NCBI GenBank assembly: GCA_014871385.1
Contig: CM026423.1
Coordinates: 359,475-423,474, forward strand
From: Ceratodon purpureus
Lineage: Eukaryota > Streptophyta > Bryopsida > Pseudoditrichales > Ditrichaceae
DNA length: 64,000 nucleotides
Direction of reading: 5' to 3'
Shown here: piece by piece, positions 56,501-64,000 of the stretch
Position numbering within the stretch: position 1 is the first letter of the stretch
How the letters are laid out: the number at the start of each line of letters is the position of its first letter
The notes under the pieces: model-generated
Seen by the model: only the letters and a program-made list of their open reading frames with translations
Databases searched by the model: none
What the model was told of the DNA's origin: nothing
Translations under genes and position numbers: made by a program

Positions 56501-57791
56501 GACAATACTCTGTAGATCCATCTGTGCGTTTTTGCCTGCGAAGGGGTGCAAAGCGAGCAGCACCCTCCTCATACTCTTCTCTCCTTTCCAAGGCAGCTTG
56601 TATATTATCTGTCTTGGTTCCTAAGACACGTGCAAGCGCCCTAACACCCCCAACATTCCCACTAACAGCAGCATCCAACAGAGCACCTTTTCTAGACAAC
56701 ATGTTGTTTGAGAACGGTATGGACACGGACTGTAACTCTGCTCTATAACTTTGAATAAAATAATGAATACTCTTAGCTTCTAAATCTCGAGGATAATAGT
56801 AAGGTAACAAAGGCAAAACAAGATTGTGGCGAAGAACCTTCTCAAACACAATCTGACGACAATGGGGACCAGGAAGTGTGTTGAGCTCATCACACATGAT
56901 GTGCACAATTTTTTGAGCTACCCTAGATGCATCTCGTGTAGAAATGACATCTGAATTCTCAGGCGCTGTGTTCGTCGTAGAAATCTCTCCTCCTTCCGAG
57001 TCCATTGAAATTCTCCTGCGACGGCGTTCCTGGTACAACCGATCGCGCTCTGCCTTCTCTAACCGTGCAGCCTCTACAGTTTCCATTTCTGACGCCCTCT
57101 CCGCAGCACCAGCACGTCGCGGCCTCAACCTTTGTCTCCGGGCTTGGTCCCCCATGCTACAAGTGATGAGACCCGTGAACCCACAGAAGAGACTACGCGG
57201 TTAGAGAAGGCAGATCACATTCTGGAAAAATAGAGGTTGCAAGAGCCTTGTCCTGGACCTACGTGCAAATACAGTGGGGAACAAGTACAACATGTTGCCA
57301 TCAAAGAACATAAATTTGACAACAAAACAAGTACATAATCAGAAATCAAAAGTTCTGCACAAACTTGAGGAGAAACTCACCGAACGCACAGGGGAAGGAC
57401 TTCGACAGTCGGGGTAGCACCTGAGTTCCTGCCGAGGGAGACCGCCCTCAACGGTGAAAGATCCGAACAAGGTTTTGGGCGACTGGACCAGGCGCTCACG
57501 GGACTGCAGCGCTTGGTTTGAATGATGCAGGTACCAGCTAATATCTCCAACCTTTGAAGTTGGAGTTTCGGATACGTGGGTACTGCTAGACACATCATCT
57601 GAGGGACTATCGCATGAATACGTAGTGAAATGCTGACCTACACTCTCAATCTCTTCGTTGACAACGTCGCAGACAGGGTAGTAATGGGTAATTCGCTGCT
57701 GCACAAGCTGCGGGGGATCTCGCACTACGTAGTAAGATGTTATGAGGGACTGAACTAGTGTGCAGTTTGGAAGATGCCCTTCCCCAGACAT
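53535..57791 (-). CDS. RNase H-fold transposase of element B (unclassified superfamily)
   Basis: Exons: 57791-57381, about 57164-56370, 55785-54744, 54531-54077, 53948-53535. Joins among the last four keep phase (0, 1, 0); the first join is uncertain. The second exon ends with VSPNRKDVVNKGGG and YLTVTQ, continued by FENLKPWYVKPLRDRNVCCC. Cys/His pairs follow (CKCDLC, CEECGVDTLGFCP). The presumed catalytic core has HIDFAENYEFQIQNEVQS (first Asp), HYYISDDKKHD, HWVFSDGCAGQFKG (second Asp) and WNFFATGHGKG spliced to EWDGAGAVVKRAL. The C-terminal exon (IGDNFVVPAE ... GDFVIEGTYYKK) is Tudor/SH3-like. I recall such proteins widely in animals and non-seed plants. No stop or frameshift appears in the core. 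It presumably mobilises element B. Confidence 0.78.
54560..54740 (+). repeat. AGTACAAAAGTAC motif cluster in a transposase intron
   Basis: The intron between 54,744 and 54,531 contains gaagtacaaaagtaca repeated with small changes about six times. It belongs to the AGTAC motif family found at the ends of element B. Confidence 0.7.
55800..56300. repeat. AGTACT-rich intron of the transposase
   Basis: Some twenty agtact, gtactt or gtacat words lie in the intron between 56,370 and 55,785. The density parallels the SET gene's intron at 33.1-33.7 kb. Confidence 0.65.
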
Positions 57792-58069
57792 TTGTGTGGC
57801 AAACCCTGGCGATGGCTGCGCCGCAGCTTACAATCCTTGCAACACCGAAAAACAACTTCAGTCGACGTTCAGAACCCTTGCATGCACTGTAGGTGCATGC
57901 AAGAGAAACCATTTGGAGATGAACAGATTCTAGTAGAATTCATCCATCTCTTCAACTAACAGAAGATCCACCTGCATTCGAAACCGGCTAGATCCACTTA
58001 TATCGGACCTTATCAACAACGCGTACGGCTGAGATGTGAGCCCATTGTAATCCGACGGTTCAAAATTCT

Positions 58070-58667
58070 GCAGGAAAGTACTCTAAGTACTTTTCATTTT
58101 GGGAGTACATTTTCAACTACTCTTAGTGGCGGCCACATCAATTATTAATGTCTAATAAAACAACTGATAAGAATGAAATGGCCGATAGCCAACATGGGGC
58201 ACACGTCCAGAAAGCCTTCTACGTAGGAAAATCACAAAAGATCCTTGTATTTTAGGAATTCTAGACTGCGAAAAAAAAAGGCAAAAGGCAGCGAATATTT
58301 CCATGGATCTTCAGCTTCTCCTAGTTTTTTCAAGTGGGGTCCGTAGCCTTTTATGAGTCCTATACCCTGTTACAATATCACAGGAAAAAAAAACATCTAA
58401 CTAAGCATAAATTTGTACTTTGTATAATTTTTGACAATCTAACATACTTTTAAATTTGGGGAAAGTACTACTTTTGTTACTCCATACGACTTTTTTTGTG
58501 ATCTTGGGATTGCGATAACAATGCTAAGCAATGTTCCAATCATATTCTGTGATGGGAAATGCATTCGCACAGATTTTACTTGGGAAAACAGAGTACTTTC
58601 TACCAAGTATTTCCAGAAAAGTACTTTTCTGACATACTTTTTAGGGGGGCGTAGTGTGCTTACACCC
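58070..58667 (-). repeat. Right end of element B with AGTACTTTT motifs
   Basis: The interval holds gaaagtactctaagtacttttc, gagtactttc and aaaagtacttttctg before the inverted terminal sequence at 58,648-58,667. It mirrors the left end at 30,019-30,115. Confidence 0.6.
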
Positions 58668-58799
58668 ATTAAATTTAAAAAAATTGAAATTAAAAATCAA
58701 TCAAAAAATCCATTTGTATACAATCAATCAGATATTTTGATTAAGAGATAGCAGTCAACATTTGTAGACATGAAAAGCCAACAAAAACTCAAAAAATAC

Positions 58800-59150
58800 T
58801 AATGAACAATTGCAGACAAAACGTCATAAGGTTGCAGACAACGATCTTATGAAAGCAATTCTGGAAAAGCTGGAAGATACTAGACAACATTTTTGAATAG
58901 GAAGTGTACTAGATAGCAAACAACATACCAAAGAAAGCAACAAGATAACAAACATCTTTCTCAGAAAAGCTGATAGATAGCAGACAAGATTGTCGAGAAA
59001 GTTAGAAGAGAAGATACAACATTCCAGAAAAGCTGTAAGACAATAGACAACATTCTTTGACATAAAACTGTAGGGTAGCATGTAACATTCTTGGATTGAA
59101 AAGGACTGTAAGACTATAGAAGAAACTGGCAATAAGACAACTAGATGTTC
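58800..59150 (+). repeat. Degenerate tandem repeat, unit about 45 bp
   Basis: Phrases like cagaaaagctg, agacaacatt and agatagcaga recur about seven times at roughly 40-50 base spacing. Coding frames on the minus strand (Leu/Ser/Phe-rich) are produced by the repeat. Confidence 0.55.
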
Positions 59151-60690
59151 TTTGTACCGTTGTACGGTTACTTTGAACAAATTTGTCTCAACTTCAGATC
59201 TGTTACAATCAAAGGTGACATATCAAACATTCCAAACTTCTCATTGATATTGACTGTCTTTACATTGTAGTGACTAAGTCCTCGAAAGAGGAGAGAAAGT
59301 CTCAATGTCCCCCTATCCTGTAGGCACCGGGTCAATGACATTACACACGGACACTTTATTAACGCCGACCCTGTCAAAGGGTCGGTGTTTCTATCTATCT
59401 CGTGACTGAGTTTTCAAATCTATTAACAAAGATGGATATTATCATAATTTTGATACAGAGACATACGACCAAAATGAATAGCAACTTATATTTGGATGAT
59501 AAATTACACAATATATAATGTCCTAGCGTGGTACTTTTGACCAAAAACATCTTTTAAATATTAGAGTGATGTATTGTTAACTTTTCTTTAAAGATGGTAA
59601 TGATCTTCTTATCAAGATATAAAAGTTTGTTTATTTAGCAAGAAAAACATGTGCAAGTCTTCATTACAAGCCAAAGAGATACAAAGAATACCTCACTAGA
59701 TCTACTACAATAAAAAAGTTAAGTTTTCTAAGCTTCGAGCATCCTTGGTAGGATTTTGTTTGCCGAAATTGTTTCTCGTTGAGCATAATTATTTAATAGG
59801 TTACCTAGTACATAATTATTTAATTTTTTCCAAATATCCTACAACAAGAACATAAACCCAATGAAAAAATTTTAGAGCATTTTTCAGCTCTAAATTAAAT
59901 TTTATCATATGCACCTTTTCAACTACTAAATCAAGAAAACATACTATTTAATTATTTTCAAATCACAGAAGAATACAAGGCCAATTACAACTGAAGTAAA
60001 AACAGACCAAAGGGGAATTTTGAGGTGAATCTATACTGTAATACCATAGCATGTTTGTTCCAAAATAACTCTAAATATAAAAACTAACGAATTTTAAAAT
60101 TATTAAGACATAAGGACAAAAATAGAATAAATTATTTTTTGCAATATTTTGTTATTTCTAAGCCATTTAAGGTAATTTTCACCAATTTTTTTGCTAGAAA
60201 ACAGAAATTGATAAATTCAGTTTTTTATGGACAAACCTTTATTTTTCAAATAAAATAAATATTCGTCTGTTGAGGACCAAACCTGCTATGGTGTTACGGA
60301 TACAAATGGCCAAGTATAAAAACACCCGTTGTAATAAAACCCGCCTTTGTTTTAATATTAGGTTGTCAAATATTGGATTTATCGTCAAATAGTGGAACTG
60401 TATCACTCTCATCTATAAATTCTACCTTACTTTAGGGGTAGCTTTGACACTCATTGATCAAATAATTAATTAATTTCAAATTTTGGTGTCTGGTAATAAA
60501 AACAAGTAATTTTTTGAAATTCAACTTTTCACAAAATAAATAATTTTGAAGTACAAATTTCATCCACAATCAATGAAGTTTCATTAGATATTTGTTATAT
60601 TAGTGGACTTCATGTGATCACTATGAACATTATTAATTTATTTGGTTTTTGATTCATGTGTTCTATTCCAAGATATTCCATCATTCATCT
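59150..60690. other. AT-rich spacer, no gene
   Basis: About 1.5 kb of very AT-rich DNA. A short hairpin (ccgaccctgtcaaagggtcgg) is at about 59,363, possibly a trace of a small inverted-repeat element. Nothing else can be supported. Confidence 0.5.
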
Positions 60691-60699
60691 AATTTTATT

Positions 60700-62725
60700 T
60701 TATGCAGTGATAGGTAAATTAGGATGGGCCAGCAACAAGGTAGACATCTGCATGTATCTGACATGAGTGCCCGGCACCACCAGGAATGTGAAGAACCTGC
60801 ACAAAGTGGCTAATACTATGCGCAGCTGCAACATGGCTGAGTCCTTGCCGATGCAAATCGGAGGTCCAGCCTTCGTTGCGAAATTTGAGGAAGGTACAAT
60901 GGATTAGCCCAAATAAACCGGAGCAATCTTAGCAGTGATTACGTCACTTGTGCAAACTAGAGTATTGCACAGAAATCACGTACTCCTAACGTTGACACAA
61001 ATTTGAGCTGTGATTTTTTTAAAAGAACCCACAATTGACGCATCAGTACTTCAGCCTTGACATTCAATCAAATTATAATGTCTGTGAGCATTGCATTGGC
61101 AGTAGTTTCGGACCAACACTGCTAGTTTTCTGACGTGTGAAGAGGTCTTATCTCAGTGACATCGCCCCCTGTTCTGCATTGGCATTCCTTCCATGCCAGG
61201 CTTATGTTTTGGTTCCAAGATGGTAATGTCACAAGAGATAGCCAAGAAAGAAAGAATGCGAAGAATCTGGGATGTGCTTAATTACTTGGGATGTCACGAA
61301 TTTGAAGGGGGATTCAGGCTCGACACCTCCATCCACAAGCCATCTCTCTGGCTTGAACTCAGTGTGGCAATCGTCCCATTGCATAAGCTGCATACAATAC
61401 AGATTCACCTTTCTTCACTTCGGTTCCATCAGGAAGTGTGTCATCAGCTGCGACACTCTTCCGAATCTGCACGTAAATTATCACACAATTCTTGACTAAT
61501 TAGCCCTTTTCCTCAACTGTTGAACTTTGTGATGTATGTCAGCATGAAAATAGTCTCCACCTTAATTATAATATGCTGGGTCACAAAGCCACAAACACGT
61601 ACAAGCTGCAAAAATCTTGTCTCGTCAACCTGAAAATGCAGTTATCAGAAAGTTTTCTGTTCGAATCCTGGCGATTTCTCATCATATCCAAGGCATCAAG
61701 GAATTTGAAATGTTGCCAAAATTTCTGCAAGAGCCAGGAGTCTCAAAGAATTACCATCGGCACTGTAGGGTTCAAAAGCCTTGGAGTCTCCAGGATGCAC
61801 GCATGCAAGCACTGGAGGTTCAGCAGGGCATCAAAAGTGAGCAGCTCAGAAAATCTCTCAACCCTTTCATGAAAGTAGTTATCTCCAGTTTGTGGCACCT
61901 CTTTGCTGCTCATGTCGCCATTCACTACATTTTCAGTGTCGAGATCACGTAGCTCCTCAAATAACTTCTGCTCGATGTGCGGGTGAAGCGTCATCATGTA
62001 TATAAACCATGACAGGGTGAGGCCACTACTATCTCTACCAGCAATCAAGAAATTCAACGATGTGTCACGGAGGGTCTTGTCTGTGAGCTCCTTCCTTCCC
62101 TGGTTCAAAAGCTTGAATCTGGTGAAGAGGTTGCTCTGCCCCTGCTTAGAGAGAAAGCGTTCTATGTCAGAATGATCATAAGATAGAAAATGAAATGCTA
62201 CACTCATGATCACTCTCACAACGTTCGAAAAAAGAAATCACATCCGGATTATCCGAGCCACGCTCGAGGCTTAGGGTGAAAGACAATGCACTCACATAAT
62301 TCTGCAGATTCTCTGCAGTTCTCCCCTTCAACACGTCGTAAATGAGGTCATCTACTACATTTGCACTCTTGGCGATAGATGCCTCTGACCCAACTTTAAA
62401 ACTCGCTGCAGCTTCCAGAATGGATTCATGAATCTGCTGGACGCGATCTCATTCGTGAGGGCGAAAGCATCGGCAAAAGGATGTGAGGGAGCTCAGGTTT
62501 CAGGGTACCAATTTCGTAACCGAATGTAACTTTAAAGATCGAGTCCATGGTAAACCTCAAGAAGAGGTCCTGACTGTTTATAAGCATTGACAGATTCAGA
62601 AACCCAGATAATTTCTTCACATCTAGTTTCCCGTATTTCACCACAATTTTGCAAGAAACCCTAAACCAGAGTTCGCCCAAAAAGAATAATATCCAGATCC
62701 AAGAAATCACGTTAAATTTACGCAA
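60700..62725 (-). pseudogene. CYP704-like cytochrome P450 pseudogene
   Basis: Order on the minus strand: MDSIFKVTFGYEIGTLKPEL (about 62,550); NEIASSRFMNPFWKLQRVLK; TLRDTSLNFLIAGRDSSGLT (I-helix with the A/G-R-D-S/T core); ELLTFDALLNLQCLHACILE (K-helix region); then exons 61466-61286 and 60870-60700. The last pair carries DDTLPDGTEVKKGESVLYAA, the PERW motif and the haem-binding loop AGPPICIGKDSAMLQL. Two GT-AG introns are intact (61,754-61,467 and 61,285-60,871). Decay signs: single-base frameshifts near 62,480 and 62,385, a deletion with frameshift after YAAYAMGRL, and Pro in place of the conserved haem-loop Arg. Relatives are microsomal fatty-acid omega-hydroxylases used for cutin or sporopollenin. 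No intact N-terminal anchor is found. Confidence 0.8.
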
Positions 62726-62729
62726 GGAT

Positions 62730-63390
62730 TACAAGAGCTGACCTGCATATCCAGAACCCGAGTTTCGACAAAGAACATGCGCGAAAGGGGGGTGTGAATG
62801 AGTGACCAAAGGTGAACTAAGAATACGTCCACCGTAATTACATGGGAAATGTGTGCACTTACAGTCCAGCGGATGTTAACACACCGCATTTGTGAAACAC
62901 ATGTCCTGAACAACTACCTATGTATCTGGCTTTATCCGGGACAGAGAGCTCAAAGTGTCTGAAGAAGCACGAGTGTTTTCTAAATCAAAAAAACAGAAAA
63001 GGCATTCCACGCTCTCAACACGACCTACTTGTTCTCCGAATTCTATGGCTTGGCAGCCTAGAGACCCAAGTTAACTACACGTTCATATTCACATTCCAAG
63101 GCCTAACAGATTATCACAGGCCACTATATAACGCGGCCCTTCTAAGCTCTCCTCTCCGTGCAGTCTTCACTCCTAGATTCAGGGCCATGTCTACGGCTTC
63201 CAACAGTTGCAAGCAGTATCGTCGTCGCTTATTGTGATGATCTCCTTCCCGGCCAGCCCCTCTGCGCATGCCAACTAACCATTAGACAAGTCTTTGTAAA
63301 ATAACAAACCGGGAGCCCAATCATTTGCGAACTATGTAGAGTTGTAGACTCTGAATTGCTTCAGAAAGGAGAGGGTGGAGAACTGTGACA
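62730..63390. other. Spacer, possible decayed 5' part of the P450
   Basis: A minus-strand frame at 62,913-62,707 and mixed sequence up to 63,390 do not match an intact P450 N-terminus. No other gene is supported. Confidence 0.3.
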
Positions 63391-63393
63391 TAC

Positions 63394-63912
63394 CTCGCGT
63401 AGACAGGGGAATGAGACGCTTGCGGAGAGGAGAGAACGGTGGCGTAGAAGGGCCTCCGTCCTCCAACACCAAGCGCTGTATGGCCGTCTCGTCTTCGTCA
63501 TCGGATGCCTGCCGATCAGAGACCGCCTCCCGACGGTCGTCCATCCGTTTCATGGCGTTCTCCCATGCGCGCGCGTTGTAAAGCGTCTTCCTCGCACGAT
63601 CATCCGAAGCTATCGCCCTTGCATCCATCGCAACGTCCGCTTCTTGAATATCATCCCGTCGTGTCGGCTTCAACTTCGGATCAGTTGAGTGATTGTCGCC
63701 ACCATCGTCCTCGGCTGCGCGCTTCCCGCTGGAATTGGATGCCTGTCCCAACGTCGGAGGCCCAGAGTGGTATTGGAAAAAACAAGTTTTCCCCAGCCAG
63801 TGTCGACGAAAGTATCCAGGGCGCTCCGGGGAGTAGGGGCTCCTCCAGGCACTGTCTCGCTTCTCCGTCTCAGTCACGGCGTCTCCGTGCTCCTCGATGG
63901 ACGTCCTGTCAA
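63394..63912 (-). CDS. Exon of an unrecognised charged protein
   Basis: About 170 codons are open between a likely acceptor (ctccaacag at about 63,915) and a good donor (CGAG|GTATGT at 63,394). There is no ATG between the upstream in-frame stop and the exon start, so this is an internal or late first exon. The product is hydrophilic, rich in Arg, Asp, Ser and Pro, with a basic-acidic helix (RAIASDDRARKTLYNARAWE) and an SP/TP-rich end (STPPFSPLRKRL). I do not recognise a domain; disorder and nuclear location are plausible. The opposite strand is also open, which lowers confidence. Confidence 0.4.
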
Positions 63913-64000
63913 CTGTTGGAGACAACGACAGTAGGGAGATAGCAAGTGATTAATGTTCCGGTTTAGGGTGCCATGAGCTGAGACATAACTGTGAGCTTGT

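Larger units (their letters stand above)
30019..58667. mobile_element. Giant DNA transposon B (28.6 kb; about 15 kb without the nested CACTA)
   Basis: The left end GGGTGAGAGTACACTACACC and the inverted right end GGGTGTAAGCACACTACGCC agree at 16 of 20 positions without gaps. Both are followed within about 50 bases by AGTACTTTT. The flanks carry ATTA on each side (30,015-30,018 and 58,668-58,671), a 4-bp target duplication. Inside are a transposase gene on the minus strand near the right end and a SUVR-type SET gene on the plus strand, transcribed towards each other. AGTACT-containing motifs crowd both ends and several introns. The superfamily is not certain. Inclusion of the SET gene as cargo rests on its position between the ends. 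Confidence 0.65.

Noticed and set aside
30031..58654. CACTAC near both ends taken as CACTA termini
   Set aside because: The similarity continues outwards to GGGTG, and no 3-bp duplication fits CACTAC as the end, whereas ATTA flanks GGGTG...CACCC exactly.
59340..59395. tRNA or terminator-like hairpin
   Set aside because: Only a short GC stem is present; there is no cloverleaf or conserved tRNA box.
1..64000. Bacterial or organellar origin because of the ParB and methylase domains
   Set aside because: Both are split by spliceosomal introns containing plant-type repeats and share the contig with plant genes.

Overview
The window looks like nuclear DNA of a streptophyte, probably a non-seed plant (bryophyte, lycophyte, fern) or a charophyte alga. 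Reasons: GT-AG introns split nearly every gene; the CACTA element has the plant-type TNP2 layout (Transposase_21, DUF4218, DUF4216); the SET gene has the arrangement of plant SUVR1/2/4; and the P450 remnant resembles plant CYP704. I saw no rRNA, tRNA, CRISPR array or prokaryotic operon. Most of the window is transposon, and the transposons are nested.

Layout. 1-3,590: degenerate repeats, one coding-like fragment on the minus strand (1,585-2,590) and a 492-bp MITE (2,591-3,082). 3,590-27,065: a candidate giant element (A) bounded by perfect 43-bp terminal inverted repeats. It holds a 13-exon minus-strand gene joining a ParB-like domain to a beta-class N6/N4 DNA methyltransferase-like domain (7,701-19,847). 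Divergent to it is a MULE-like, SWIM-finger transposase (21,159-24,809). A ~170-bp satellite fills introns of the methyltransferase gene. 27,066-30,018: a possible F-box-like host gene and AT-rich DNA.

30,019-58,667: a second giant element (B) with GGGTG...CACCC ends and a 4-bp ATTA duplication. It carries a complete-looking RNase H-fold transposase gene (53,535-57,791, minus) and a SUVR-type histone H3K9 methyltransferase gene (31,021-50,625, plus). An exon of the latter is split by a 13,609-bp CACTA element (34,625-48,233) with 23-bp perfect ends and a 3-bp CAT duplication. That element has its own TNP2 gene and a divergent TNP1-like gene. 58,668-64,000: AT-rich DNA, a frameshifted CYP704-like P450 pseudogene (60,700-62,725) and one exon of an unrecognised gene.

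How it fits together: two unrelated large DNA transposons lie about 3 kb apart, and each pairs a transposase with a methyl-transfer gene, one of DNA type and one of histone type. I infer that chromatin or DNA marking is used by the elements themselves, to control their own expression or escape silencing. This is a hypothesis, not shown by the sequence. Exon joins were worked out by hand from splice signals and reading-frame phase, so boundaries marked uncertain may move.
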